Translations under genes and position numbers: made by a program
Assembly (NCBI GenBank): GCA_958295665.1
Contig: OY282558.1
Location: forward strand, 34,245,045-34,309,044
DNA from: Tipula vernalis
Lineage: Eukaryota; Arthropoda; Insecta; Diptera; Tipulidae
Direction: 5' to 3'
DNA length: 64,000 nt
In this document: piece after piece, positions 10,293-24,400 of the stretch
How positions within the stretch are numbered: position 1 is the stretch's first letter
Layout of the letters: the number at the start of each line of letters is the position of its first letter
Notes under the pieces: model-generated
What the model was told of the DNA's origin: nothing
What the model saw: only the letters and a program-made list of their open reading frames with translations
Databases searched by the model: none

Positions 10293-10967
10293 AAATGCCC
10301 GTTGGTATGACAATTACAGGTTTCAGCACCTATTGATAGAGGCATCAATCATCGAAATCGGAGCACAATTGCAGATTTTCGTTTTTTTATTATGAATTTA
10401 TGGTCTAGAGTTCAGGTGATTTTCCATAATATTGAATTTTCTACGAAATGTGTAGAAATATTCGAGCGATCTTAAAGCCCGTTGGCATGACAATTACAGG
10501 TCTCAACACCTATTGATAGAGGCATCAATCATCGAAATCGGAGCACAATTGCAGATTTTCGTTTTTTTATTATGAATTTATGGTCTATAGTTCAGGTGAT
10601 TTCCCATAAAATTGAATTTTCTACGAAATGTGTAGAAATATCCGAGCGATCTAAATGCCCGTTGGCATGACAATTACAGGTCTCAACACCTATTGATAGA
10701 GGCATCAATCATCGAAATCGGAGCATAATTGCAGATTTTCGTTTTTTTATTATGAATTTATGGTCAATAGTTCAGGTGATTTTCCATAAAATTGAATTTT
10801 CTACGAAATGTGTAGAAATATCCGAGCGATCTACTGATAGAGTCATCAATAAACCAAATCGGAACACAATTGCAGATTTTCGTTTTTTATTATGGATTCA
10901 TGGTCTATAGTTCAGGTGATTTTCCATAATATTGAATTTTCTACGAGTAGAAATATTCGAGCGATCT
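10293..10967 (+). repeat. Island of the 680-bp HOR with hairpin-deleted B (675 bp)
   Basis: A1 (10293), A2 (10473), A3 with GGTCAATAG (10653) and the 135-bp B (10833) reproduce the left-hand repeat, including the AATGT deletion (CTACGAGTAG at 10941-10950). It lies 1956 bp from the 8337 copy and 2274 bp from the 12,567 copy. A1 here has GGTCTAGAG. Confidence 0.92.
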
Positions 10968-12566
10968 AAATGCCCGTTGGTATGACAATTACAGGTTTCA
11001 GCACCTATTGATAGAGGCATCAATCATCGAAATCGGAGCATAATTGCAGATTTTCGTTTTTTTATTATGAATTTATGGTCTATAATTCAGGTGATTTTCC
11101 ATAAAATTGAATTTTCTACGAAATGTGTAGAAATATTCGAGCGATCTACTGATAGAGTCATCAATCAACCAAATCGGAGCACAATTGCAGATTTTCGTTT
11201 TTTATTATGGAATCATGGTCTATAGTTCAGGTGATTTTCCATAATATTGAATTTTCTACGAAATGTGTAGAAATATTCGAGCGATCTAAATGCCCGTTGG
11301 TATGACAATTACAGGTTTCAGCACCTATTGATAGAGGCATCAATCATCGAAATCGGAGCACAATTGCAGATTTTCGTTTTTTTATTATGAATTTATGGTC
11401 TATAGTTCAGGTGATTTTCCATAATATTGAATTTTCTACGAAATGTGTAGAAATATTCGAGCGATCTTAATGCCCGTTGGCATGACAATTACAGGTCTCA
11501 ACACCTATTGATAGAGGCATCAATCATCGAAATCGGAGCACAATTGCAGATTTTCGTTTTTTATTATGAATTTATGGTCTATAGTTCAGGTGATTTCCCA
11601 TAAAATTGAATTTTCTACGAAATGTGTAGAAATATCCGAGCGATCTACTGATAGAGTCATCAATCAACCAAATCGGAACACAATTGCAGATTTTCGTTTT
11701 TTATTATGGATTCATGGTCTATAGTTCAGGTGATTTTCCATAATATTTAATTTTCTACGAAATGTGTAGAAATATTCGAGTGATCTAAATGCCCGTTGGC
11801 ATGACAATTACATGTCTCAACACCTATTGATAGAGGCATCAATCATCGAAATCGGAGCACAATTGCAGATTTTCGTTTTTTTATTATGAATTTATGGTCT
11901 ATAATTCAGGTGATTTTCCATAAAATTGAATTTTCTACGAAATGTGTAGAAATATTCGAGCGATCTACTGATAGAGTCATCAATCAACCAAATCGGAACA
12001 CAATTGCAGATTTTCGTTTTTTATTATGGATTCATGGTCTATAGTTTAGGTGATTTTCCATAATATTGAATTTTCTACGAAATGTGTAGAAATATTCGAG
12101 CGATCTACTGATAGAGTCATCAATCAACCAAATAGGAACACAATTGCAGATTTTCGTTTTTTAATATGGATTTATGGTCTATAGTTCAGGTGATTTTCCA
12201 TAATATTGAATTTTCTACGAAATGTGTAGAAATATTCGAGCGATCTTAATGCCCGTTGGCATGACAATTACAGGTCTCAACACCTATTGATAGAGGCATC
12301 AATCATCGAAATCGGAGCATAATTGCAGATTTTCGTTTTTTTATTATGAATTTATGGTCTATAGTTCAGGTGATTTTCCATAAAATTGAATTTTCTACGA
12401 AATGTGTAGAAATATTCGAGCGATCTACTGATAGAGTCATCAATCAACCAAATCGGAACACAATTGCAGATTTTCGTTTTTTATTATGGATTCATGGTCT
12501 ATAGTTTAGGTGATTTTCCATAATATTGAATTTTCTACGAAATGTGTAGAAATATTCGAGCGATCT
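10968..12566 (+). repeat. Mixed A/B satellite between HOR islands
   Basis: Starts: 10968 A, 11148 B, 11288 A, 11468 A (179), 11647 B, 11787 A, 11967 B, 12107 B, 12247 A, 12427 B. A B-B pair occurs at 11967/12107. The part up to about 11,880 is repeated 2274 bp downstream (13,242 onward) with the same monomer order. Confidence 0.85.
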
Positions 12567-13241
12567 TAATGCCCGTTGGCATGACAATTACATGTATCAG
12601 CACCTATTGATAGAGGCATCAATCATCGAAATCGGAGCACAATTGCAGATTTTCGTTTTTTTATTATGAATTTATGGTCTATAGTTCAGGTGATTTTCCA
12701 TAATATTGAATTTTCTACGAAATGTGTAGAAATATTCGAGCGATCTTAAAGCCCGTTGGCATGACAAATACAGGTCTCAACACCTATTGATAGAGGCATC
12801 AATCATCGAAATCGGAGCACAATTGCAGATTTTCGTTTTTTTATTATGAATTTATGGTCTATAGTTCAGGTGATTTCCCATAAAATTGAATTTTCTACGA
12901 AATGTGTAGAAATATCTGAGCGATCTAAATGCCCGTTGGCATGACAATTACAGGTCTCAACACCTATTGATAGAGGCATCAATCATCGAAATCGGAGCAT
13001 AATTGCAGATTTTCGTTTTTTTATTATGAATTTATGGTCAATAGTTCAGGTGATTTTCCATAAAATTGAATTTTCTACGAAATGTGTAGAAATATCCGAG
13101 CGATCTACTGATAGAGTCATCAATAAACCAAATCGGAACACAATTGCAGATTTTCGTTTTTTATTATGGATTCATGGTCTATAGTTCAGGTGATTTTCCA
13201 TAATATTGAATTTTCTACGAGTAGAAATATTCGAGCGATCT
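12567..13241 (+). repeat. Second island of the 680-bp HOR with hairpin-deleted B (675 bp)
   Basis: The first monomer is recombinant (TTAATGCCC, GGCATG, ATGTATCAG), then A2 (12747, with ACAAATACAGG), A3 (12927, ATCTGAG) and the 135-bp B (13107). With 10293-10967 and following sequence it forms a duplication at 2274 bp spacing. Confidence 0.9.
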
Positions 13242-14379
13242 AAATGCCCGTTGGTATGACAATTACAGGTTTCAGCACCTATTGATAGAGGCATCAATCA
13301 TCGAAATCGGAGCATAATTGCAGATTTTCGTTTTTTTATTATGAATTTATGGTCTATAATTCAGGTGATTTTCCATAAAATTGAATTTTCTATGAAATGT
13401 GTAGAAATATTCGAGCGATCTACTGATAGAGTCATCAATCAACCAAATCGGAGCACAATTGCAGATTTTCGTTTTTTATTATGGATTCATGGTCTATAGT
13501 TCAGGTGATTTTCCATAATAATGAATTTTCTACGAAATGTGTAGAAATATTCGAGCGATCTAAATGCCCGTTGGTATGACAATTACAGGTTTCAGCACCT
13601 ATTGATAGAGGCATCAATCATCGAAATCGGAGCACAATTGCAGATTTTCGTTTTTTTATTATGAATTTATGGTCTATAGTTCAGGTGATTTTCCATAATA
13701 TTGAATTTTCTACGAAATGTGTAGAAATATTCGAGCGATCTTAATGCCCGTTGGCATGACAATTACAGGTCTCAACACCTATTGATAGAGGCATCAATCA
13801 TCGAAATCGGAGCACAATTGCAGATTTTCGTTTTTTATTATGAATTTATGGTCTATAGTTCAGGTGATTTCCCATAAAATTGAATTTTCTACGAAATGTG
13901 TAGAAATATCCGAGCGATCTACTGATAGAGTCATCAATCAACCAAATCGGAACACAATTGCAGATTTTCGTTTTTTATTATGGATTCATGGTCTATAGTT
14001 CAGGTGATTTTCCATAATATTTAATTTTCTACGAAATGTGTAGAAATATTCGAGCGATCTAAATGCCCGTTGGCATGACAATTACATGTCTCAACACCTA
14101 TTGATAGAGGCATCAATCATCGAAATCGGAGCACAATTGCAGATTTTCGTTTTTTTATTATGAATTTATGGTCTATAATTCAGGAGATTTCCATACAATT
14201 AAATTTTCTACGAAATGTGTAGAAATATTCGAGCGATCTACTGATAGAGTCATCAATCAACCAAATCGGAACACAATTGCAGATTTTCGTTTTTTATTAT
14301 GGATTCATGGTCTATAGTTCAGGTGATTTTCCATAATATTGAATTTTCTACGAAATGTGTAGAAATATTCGAGCGATCT
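13242..14379 (+). repeat. Mixed A/B satellite, downstream half of the 2274-bp duplication
   Basis: Starts: 13242 A, 13422 B, 13562 A, 13742 A (179, six Ts), 13921 B, 14061 A (179), 14240 B. The order and lengths from 13242 to 14061 match 10968 to 11787. Position 13391 has TATGAAATG instead of TACGAAATG, one of the few CpG losses seen. From about 14,160 the sequence switches to the GGAGATTTCCATACAATTA tail variant and the match to 11.9 kb ends. Confidence 0.82.
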
Positions 14380-16476
14380 AAATGCCCGTTGGCATGACAA
14401 TTACAGGTTTCAGCACCTATTGATAGAGGCATCAATCATCGAAATCGGAGCACAATTGCAGATTTTCGTTTTTTTATTATGAATTTATGGTCTATAGTTC
14501 AGGTGATTTTCCATAATATTGAATTTTCTACGAAATGTGTAGAAATATTCGAGCGATCTTAATGCCCGTTGGCATGACAATTACAGGTCTCAACACCTAT
14601 TGATAGAGGCATCAATCATCGAAATCGGAGCATAATTGCAGATTTTCGTTTTTTTATTATGAATTTATGGTCTATAGTTCAGGTGATTTCCCATAAAATT
14701 GAATTTTCTACGAAATGTGTAGAAATATCCGAGCGATCTACTGATAGAGTCATCAATCAACCAAATCGGAACACAATTGCAGATTTTCGTTTTTTATTAT
14801 GGATTCATGTTCTATAGTTCAGGTGATTTTCCATAATATTGAATTTTCTACGAAATGTGTAGAAATATTCGAGCGATCTAAATGCCCGTTGGCATGACAA
14901 TTACAGGTCTCAACACCTATTGATAGAGGCATCAATCATCGAAATCGGAGCATAATTGCAGATTTTCGTTTTTTTATTATAAATTTATGGTCTATAATTC
15001 AGGTGATTTTCCATAAAATTGAATTTTCTACGAAATGTGTAGAAATATCCAAACGATCTACTGATAGAGTCATCAATCAACCAAATCGGAACACAATTGC
15101 AGATTTTCGTTTTTTATTATGGATTCATGGTCTATAGTTCAGGTGATTTTCCATAATATTGAATTTTCTACGAAATGTGTAGAAATATTCGAGCGATCTA
15201 AATGCCCGTTGGCATGACAATTACAGGTCTCAACACCTATTGATAGAGGCATCAATCATCGAAATCGGAGCATAATTGCAGATTTTCGTTTTTTTATTAT
15301 GAATTTATGGTCTATAGTTCAGGTGATTTTCCATAAAATTGAATTTTCTACGAAATGTGTAGAAATATCCGAGCGATCTACTGATAGAGTCATCAATAAA
15401 CCAAATCGGAACACAATTGCAGATTTTCGTTTTTTATTATGGATTCATGGTCTATAGTTCAGGTGATTTTCCATAATATTGAATTTTCTACGAAATGTGT
15501 AGAAATATTCGAGCGATCTAAATGCCCGTTGGCATGACAATTACATGTCTCAACACCTATTGATAGAGGCATCAATCATCGAAATCGGAGCACAATTGCA
15601 GATTTTCGTTTTTTTATTATGAATTTATGGTCTATAATTCAGGAGATTTCCATACAATTAAATTTTCTACGAAATGTGTAGAAATATTCGAGCGATCTAC
15701 TGATAGAGTCATCAATCAACCAAATCGGAACACAATTGCAGATTTTCGTTTTTTAATATGGATTTATGGTCTATAGTTCAGGTGATTTTCCATAATATTG
15801 AATTTTCTACGAAATGTGTAGAAATATTCGAGCGATCTTAATGCCCGTTGGCATGACAATTACAGGTCTCAACACCTATTGATAGAGGCATCAATCATCG
15901 AAATCGGAGCATAATTGCAGATTTCGTTTTTTTATTATGAATTTATGGTCTATAATTCATGTGATTTTCCATAAAATTGAATTTTCTACGAAATGTGTAG
16001 AAATATCCGAGCGATCTACTGATAGAGTCATCAATCAACCAAATCGGAACACAATTGCAGATTTTCGTTTTTTATTATGGATTCATGGTCTATAGTTCAG
16101 GTGATTTTCCATAATATTGAATTTTCTACGAAATGTGTAGAAATATTCGAGCGATCTAAATGCCCGTTGGTATGACAATTACAGGTTTCAGCACCTATTG
16201 ATAGAGGCATCAATCATCGAAATCGGAGCACAATTGCAGATTTTCGTTTTTTTATTATGAATTTATGGTCTATAATTCAGGAGATTTCCATACAATTAAA
16301 TTTTCTACGAAATGTGTAGAAATATCCGAGCGATCTACTGATAGAGTCATCAATAAACCAAATCGGAACACAATTGCAGATTTTCGTTTTTTATTATGGA
16401 TTCATGGTCTATAGTTCTGGTGATTTTCTATAATATTGAATTTTCTACGAAATGTGTAGAAATATTCGAGCGATCT
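14380..16476 (+). repeat. ~2.1-kb block recurring 15.5 kb downstream
   Basis: Starts: 14380 A, 14560 A, 14740 B, 14880 A, 15060 B, 15200 A, 15380 B, 15520 A (179), 15699 B (TTAATATGG), 15839 A' (179, GCAGATTTCG), 16018 B, 16158 A (179), 16337 B. The same order, lengths and most private marks recur at 29,898-31,994, an offset of 15,518. Differences include GTTCTATAG and AAACGATCT in this copy. Most of this block is a run of AB dimers of about 320 bp. Confidence 0.8.
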
Positions 16477-17116
16477 AAATGCCCGTTGGCATGACAATTA
16501 CATGTCTCAACACCTATTGATAGAGGCATCAATCATCGAAATCGGAGCATAATTGCCGATTTTCGTTTTTTTATTATGAATTTATGGTCTATAGTTCAGG
16601 TGATTTTCCATAAAATTGAATTTTCTACGAAATGTGTAGAAATATCCGAGCGATCTACTGATAGAGTCATCAATCAACCAAATCGGAACACAATTGCAGA
16701 TTTTCGTTTTTTATTATGGATTTATGGTCTATAGTTCAGGTGATTTTCCATAATATTGAATTTTCTACGAAATGTGTAGAAATATTCGAGCGATCTAAAT
16801 GCCCGTTGGCATGACAATTACAGGTCTCAACACCTATTGATAGAGGCATCAATCATCGAAATCGGAGCATAATTGCAGATTTTCGTTTTTTTATTATGAA
16901 TTTATGGTCTATAGTTCAGGTGATTTTCCATAAAATTGAATTTTCTACGAAATGTGTAGAAATATCCGAGCGATCTACTGATAGAGTCATCAATAAACCA
17001 AATCGGAACACAATTGTAGATTTTCGTTTTTTATTATGGATTCATGGTCTATAGTTCAGGTGATTTTCCATAATATTGAATTTTCTACGAAATGTGTAGA
17101 AATATTCGAGCGATCT
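16158..17116 (+). repeat. ~960-bp three-dimer module, copy 1 (also 19,076 and 41,421)
   Basis: Three AB dimers share private marks: the GGAGATTTCCATAC tail in the first A, AATTGCCGATT in the second A (16,477) and CAATTGTAGATT in the third B (16,977). The same marks in the same order occur at 19,076-20,034 (offset 2918) and 41,421-42,379 (offset 25,263). The third copy adds CTACCAAATG and CTAATAGAG. Confidence 0.86.
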
Positions 17117-18116
17117 AAATGCCCGTTGGTATGACAATTACAGGTTTCAGCACCTATTGATAGAGGCATCAATCATCGAAATCGGAGCACAATTGCAGAT
17201 TTTCGTTTTTTTATTATGAATTTATGGTCTATAGTTCAGGTGATTTTCTATAATATTGAATTTTCTACGAAATGTGTAGAAATATTCGAGCGATCTAAAT
17301 GCCCGTTGGCATGACAATTACATGTCTCAACACCTATTGATAGAGGCATCAATCATCGAAATCGGAGCATAATTGCAGATTTTCGTTTTTTTATTATGAA
17401 TTTATGGTCTATAGTTCAGGTGATTTTCCATAAAATTGAATTTTCTACGAAATGTGTAGAAATATCCGAGCGATCTACTGATAGAGTCATCAATCAACCA
17501 AATCGGAACACAATTGCAGATTTTCGTTTTTTATTATGGATTTATGGTCTATAGTTCAGGTGATTTTCCATAATATTGAATTTTCTACGAAATGTGTAGA
17601 AATATTCGAGCGATCTAAATGCCCGTTGGCATGACAATTACAGGTCTCAACACCTATTGATAGAGGCATCAATCATCGAAATCGGAGCATAATTGCAGAT
17701 TTTCGTTTTTTTATTATGAATTTATGGTCTATAGTTCAGGTGATTTTCCATAAAATTGAATTTTCTACGAAATGTGTAGAAATATCCGAGCGATCTACTG
17801 ATAGAGTCATCAATAAACCAAATCGGAACACAATTGCAGATTTTCGTTTTTTATTATGGATTTATGGTCTATAGTTCAGGTGATTTTCCATAATATTGAA
17901 TTTTCTACGAAATGTGTAGAAATATTCGAGCGATCTAAATGCCCGTTGGTATGACAATTACAGGTCTCAGCACCTATTGATAGAGGCATCAATCATCGAA
18001 ATCGGAGCACAATTGCAGATTTTCGTTTTTTTATTATGAAATTATGGTCTATAGTTCAGGTGATTTTCTATAATATTGAATTTTCTACGAAATGTGTAGA
18101 AATATTCGAGCGATCT
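16477..18116 (+). repeat. 820-bp A-B-A-B-A HOR, tandem pair
   Basis: 16477-17296 and 17297-18116 each hold A, B, A, B, A (180+140+180+140+180). They differ at a few sites, for example AATTGCCGATT against AATTGCAGATT in the first A and ATTGTAG against ATTGCAG in the second B. The downstream copy of this region (from 19,076) has only one such 820-bp unit, so this is a local gain here or a loss there. Confidence 0.85.
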
Positions 18117-19075
18117 AAATGCCCGTTGGCATGACAATTACAGGTCTCAACACCTATTGATAGAGGCATCAATCATCGAAATCGGAGCATAATTGCCGAT
18201 TTTCGTTTTTTTATTATGAATTTATGGTCTATAGTTCAGGTGATTTTCCATAAAATTGAATTTTCTACGAAATGTGTAGAAATATCCGAGCGATCTACTG
18301 ATAGAGTCATCAATCAACCAAATCGGAACACAATTGCAGATTTTCGTTTTTTATTATGGATTCATGGTCTATAGTTCAGGTGATTTTCCATAATATTGAA
18401 TTTTCTACGAAATGTGTAGAAATATTCGAGCGATCTAAATGTCCGTTGGCATGACAATTACAGGTCTCAACACCTATTGATAGAGGCATCAATCATCGAA
18501 ATCGGAGCATAATTGCAGATTTTCGTTTTTTTATTATGAATTTATGGTCTATAGTTCAGGTGATTTTCCATAAAATTGAATTTTCTACGAAATGTGTAGA
18601 AATATCCGAGCGATCTACTGATAGAGTCATCAATCAACCAAATCGGAACACAATTGCAGATTTTCGTTTTTTATTATGGATTCATGGTCTATAGTTCAGG
18701 TGATTTTCCATAATATTGAATTTTCTACGAAATGTGTAGAAATATTCGAGCGATCTAAATGCCCGTTGGCATGACAATTACATGTCTCAACACCTATTGA
18801 TAGAGGCATCAATCATCGAAATCGGAGCACAATTGCAGATTTTCGTTTTTTTATTATGAATTTATGGTCTATAATTCAGGAGATTTCCATACAATTAAAT
18901 TTTCTACGAAATGTGTAGAAATATTCGAGCGATCTACTGATAGAGTCATCAATCAACCAAATCGGAACACAATTGCAGATTTTCGTTTTTTAATATGGAT
19001 TTATGGTCTATAGTTCAGGTGATTTTCCATAATATTGAATTTTCTACGAAATGTGTAGAAATATTCGAGCGATTT
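18117..19075 (+). repeat. A-B-A-B-A-B block with ATGTCCG marker
   Basis: Starts: 18117 A (AATTGCCGATT), 18297 B, 18437 A (AAATGTCCG instead of AAATGCCCG), 18617 B, 18757 A (179), 18936 B (TTAATATGG). The same series returns at 20,215-21,173, including ATGTCCG at 20,535. The spacing there is 2098 bp because one 820-bp unit is absent. Confidence 0.83.
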
Positions 19076-21492
19076 AAATGCCCGTTGGTATGACAATTAC
19101 AGGTTTCAGCACCTATTGATAGAGGCATCAATCATCGAAATCGGAGCACAATTGCAGATTTTCGTTTTTTTATTATGAATTTATGGTCTATAATTCAGGA
19201 GATTTCCATACAATTAAATTTTCTACGAAATGTGTAGAAATATCCGAGCGATCTACTGATAGAGTCATCAATAAACCAAATCGGAACACAATTGCAGATT
19301 TTCGTTTTTTATTATGGATTCATGGTCTATAGTTCAGGTGATTTTCTATAATATTGAATTTTCTACGAAATGTGTAGAAATATTCGAGCGATCTAAATGC
19401 CCGTTGGCATGACAATTACATGTCTCAACACCTATTGATAGAGGCATCAATCATCGAAATCGGAGCATAATTGCCGATTTTCGTTTTTTTATTATGAATT
19501 TATGGTCTATAGTTCAGGTGATTTTCCATAAAATTGAATTTTCTACGAAATGTGTAGAAATATCCGAGCGATCTACTGATAGAGTCATCAATCAACCAAA
19601 TCGGAACACAATTGCAGATTTTCGTTTTTTATTATGGATTTATGGTCTATAGTTCAGGTGATTTTCCATAATATTGAATTTTCTACGAAATGTGTAGAAA
19701 TATTCGAGCGATCTAAATGCCCGTTGGCATGACAATTACAGGTCTCAACACCTATTGATAGAGGCATCAATCATCGAAATCGGAGCATAATTGCAGATTT
19801 TCGTTTTTTTATTATGAATTTATGGTCTATAGTTCAGGTGATTTTCCATAAAATTGAATTTTCTACGAAATGTGTAGAAATATCCGAGCGATCTACTGAT
19901 AGAGTCATCAATAAACCAAATCGGAACACAATTGTAGATTTTCGTTTTTTATTATGGATTCATGGTCTATAGTTCAGGTGATTTTCCATAATATTGAATT
20001 TTCTACGAAATGTGTAGAAATATTCGAGCGATCTAAATGCCCGTTGGTATGACAATTACAGGTTTCAGCACCTATTGATAGAGGCATCAATCATCGAAAT
20101 CGGAGCACAATTGCAGATTTTCGTTTTTTTATTATGAATTTATGGTCTATAGTTCAGGTGATTTTCTATAATATTGAATTTTCTACGAAATGTGTAGAAA
20201 TATTCGAGCGATCTAAATACCCGTTGGCATGACAATTACATGTCTCAACACCTATTGATAGAGGCATCAATCATCGAAATCGGAGCATAATTGCCGATTT
20301 TCGTTTTTTTATTATGAATTTATGGTCTATAGTTCAGGTGATTTTCCATAAAATTGAATTTTCTACGAAATGTGTAGAAATATCCGAGCGATCTACTGAT
20401 AGAGTCATCAATCAACCAAATCGGAACACAATTGCAGATTTTCGTTTTTTATTATGGATTCATGGTCTATAGTTCAGGTGATTTTCCATAATATTGAATT
20501 TTCTACGAAATGTGTAGAAATATTCGAGCGATCTAAATGTCCGTTGGCATGACAATTACAGGTCTCAACACCTATTGATAGAGGCATCAATCATCGAAAT
20601 CGGAGCATAATTGCAGATTTTCGTTTTTTTATTATGAATTTATGGTCTATAGTTCAGGTGATGTTCCATAAAATTGAATTTTCTACGAAATGTGTAGAAA
20701 TATACGAGCGATCTACTGATAGAGTCATCAATCAACCAAATCGGAACACAATTGCAGATTTTCGTTTTTTATTATGGATTCATGGTCTATAGTTCAGGTG
20801 ATTTTCCATAATATTGAATTTTCTACGAAATGTGTAGAAATATTCGAGCGATCTAAATGCCCGTTGGCATGACAATTACATGTCTCAACACCTATTGATA
20901 GAGGCATCAATCATCGAAATCGGAGCACAATTGCAGATTTTCGTTTTTTTATTATGAATTTATGGTCTATAATTCAGGAGATTTCCATACAATTAAATTT
21001 TCTACGAAATGTGTAGAAATATTCGAGCGATCTACTGATAGAGTCATCAATCAACCAAATCGGAACACAATTGCAGATTTTCGTTTTTTAATATGGATTT
21101 ATGGTCTATAGTTCAGGTGATTTTCCATAATATTGAATTTTCTACGAAATGTGTAGAAATATTCGAGCGATCTTAATGCCCGTTGGCATGACAATTACAG
21201 GTCTCAACACCTATTGATAGAGGCATCAATCATCGAAATCGGAGCATAATTGCAGATTTCGTTTTTTTATTATGAATTTATGGTCTATAATTCAGGTGAT
21301 TTTCCATAAAATTGAATTTTCTACGAAATGTGTAGAAATATCCGAGCGATCTACTGATAGAGTCATCAATCAACCAAATCGGAACACAATTGCAGATTTT
21401 CGTTTTTTATTATGGATTCATGGTCTATAGTTCAGGTGATTTTCCATAATATTGAATTTTCTACGAAATGTGTAGAAATATTCGAGCGATCT
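19076..21492 (+). repeat. Second copy of the 16.2-19.1 kb block, lacking 820 bp
   Basis: Starts: 19076 A (179), 19255 B, 19395 A, 19575 B, 19715 A, 19895 B (ATTGTAG), 20035 A, 20215 A (AAATACCCG), 20395 B, 20535 A, 20715 B, 20855 A (179), 21034 B, 21174 A' (179), 21353 B. The first part matches 16,158 onward at 2918 bp. The part from 20,215 matches 18,117 onward at 2098 bp. The last four monomers (20,855-21,492) also match 15,520-16,157. Confidence 0.84.
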
Positions 21493-24400
21493 AAATGCCC
21501 GTTGGTATGACAATTACAGGTTTCAGCACCTATTGATAGAGGCATCAATCATCGAAATCGGAGCACAATTGCAGATTTTCGTTTTTTTATTATGAATTTA
21601 TGGTCTATAGTTCAGGTGATTTTCTATAATATTGAATTTTCTACGAAATGTGTAGAAATATTCGAGCGATCTAAATGCCCGTTGGCATGACAATTACATG
21701 TCTCAACACCTATTGATAGAGGCATCAATCATCGAAATCGGAGCATAATTGCAGATTTTCGTTTTTTTATTATGAATTTATGGTCTATAGTTCAGGTTAT
21801 TTTCCATAAAATTGAATTTTCTACGAAATGTGTAGAAATATCCGAGCGATCTACTGATAGAGTCATCAATCAACCAAATCGGAACACAATTGCAGATTTT
21901 CGTTTTTTAATATGGATTTATGGTCTATAGTTCAGGTGATTTTCCATAATATTGAATTTTCTACGAAATGTGTAGAAATATTCGAGCGATCTTAATGCCC
22001 GTTGGCATGACAATTACAGGTCTCAACACCTATTGATAGAGGCATCAATCATCGAAATCGGAGCATAATTGCAGATTTCGTTTTTTTATTATGAATTTAT
22101 GGTCTATAATTCAGGTGATTTTCCATAAAATTGAATTTTCTACGAAATGTGTAGAAATATCCGAGCGATCTACTGATAGAGTCATCAATCAACCAAATCG
22201 GAACACAATTGCAGATTTTCGTTTTTTATTATGGATTCATGGTCTATAGTTCAGGTGATTTTCCATAATATTGAATTTTCTACGAAATGTGTAGAAATAT
22301 TCGAGCGATCTAAATGCCCGTTGGTATGACAATTACAGGTTTCAGCACCTATTGATAGAGGCATCAATCATCGAAATCGGAGCACAATTGCAGATTTTCG
22401 TTTTTTTATTATGAATTTATGGTCTATAGTTCAGGTGATTTTCTATAATATTGAATTTTCTACGAAATGTGTAGAAATATTCGAGCGATCTAAATGCCCG
22501 TTGGCATGACAATTACATGTCTCAACACCTATTGATAGAGGCATCAATCATCGAAATCGGAGCATAATTGCAGATTTTCGTTTTTTTATTATGAATTTAT
22601 GGTCTATAGTTCAGGTTATTTTCCATAAAATTGAATTTTCTACGAAATGTGTAGAAATATCCGAGCGATCTACTGATAGAGTCATCAATCAACCAAATCG
22701 GAACACAATTGCAGATTTTCGTTTTTTAATATGGATTTATGGTCTATAGTTCAGGTGATTTTCCATAATATTGAATTTTCTACGAAATGTGTAGAAATAT
22801 TCGAGCGATCTTAATGCCCGTTGGCATGACAATTACAGGTCTCAACACCTATTGATAGAGGCATCAATCATCGAAATCGGAGCATAATTGCAGATTTCGT
22901 TTTTTTATTATGAATTTATGGTCTATAATTCAGGTGATTTTCCATAAAATTGAATTTTCTACGAAATGTGTAGAAATATCCGAGCGATCTACTGATAGAG
23001 TCATCAATCAACCAAATCGGAACACAATTGCAGATTTTCGTTTTTTATTATGGATTCATGGTCTATAGTTCAGGTGATTTTCCATAATATTGAATTTTCT
23101 ACGAAATGTGTAGAAATATTCGAGCGATCTAAATGCCCGTTGGTATGACAATTACAGGTTTCAGCACCTATTGATAGAGGCATCAATCATCGAAATCGGA
23201 GCACAATTGCAGATTTTCGTTTTTTTATTATGAATTTATGGTCTATAGTTCAGGTGATTTTCTATAATATTGAATTTTCTACGAAATGTGTAGAAATATT
23301 CGAGCGATCTAAATGCCCGTTGGCATGACAATTACATGTCTCAACACCTATTGATAGAGGCATCAATCATCGAAATCGGAGCATAATTGCAGATTTTCGT
23401 TTTTTTATTATGAATTTATGGTCTATAGTTCAGGTTATTTTCCATAAAATTGAATTTTCTACGAAATGTGTAGAAATATCCGAGCGATCTACTGATAGAG
23501 TCATCAATCAACCAAATCGGAACACAATTGCAGATTTTCGTTTTTTAATATGGATTTATGGTCTATAGTTCAGGTGATTTTCCATAATATTGAATTTTCT
23601 ACGAAATGTGTAGAAATATTCGAGCGATCTTAATGCCCGTTGGCATGACAATTACAGGTTTCAGCACCTATTGATAGAGGCATCAATCATCGAAATCGGA
23701 GCATAATTGCAGATTTCGTTTTTTTATTATGAATTTATGGTCTATAATTCAGGTGATTTTCCATAAAATTGAATTTTCTACGAAATGTGTAGAAATATCC
23801 GAGCGATCTACTGATAGAGTCATCAATCAACCAAATCGGAACACAATTGCAGATTTTCGTTTTTTATTATGGATTCATGGTCTATAGTTCAGGTGATTTT
23901 CCATAATATTGAATTTTCTACGAAATGTGTAGAAATATTCGAGCGATCTAAATGCCCGTTGGTATGACAATTACAGGTCTCAACACCTATTGATAGAGGC
24001 ATCAATCATCGAAATCGGAGCATAATTGCAGATTTCGTTTTTTTATTATGAATTTATGGTCTATAATTCAGGTGATTTTCCATAAAATTGAATTTTCTAC
24101 GAAATGTGTAGAAATATCCGAGCGATCTACTGATAGAGTCATCAATCAACCAAATCGGAACACAATTGCAGATTTTCGTTTTTTATTATAGATTCATGGT
24201 CTATAGTTCAGGTGATTTTCCATAATATTGAATTTTCTACGAAATGTGTAGAAATATTCGAGCGATCTAAATGCCCGTTGGTATGACAATTACAGGTTTC
24301 AGCACCTATTGATAGAGGCATCAATCATCGAAATCGGAGCACAATTGCAGATTTTCGTTTTTTTATTATGAATTTATGGTCTATAGTTCAGGTGATTTTC

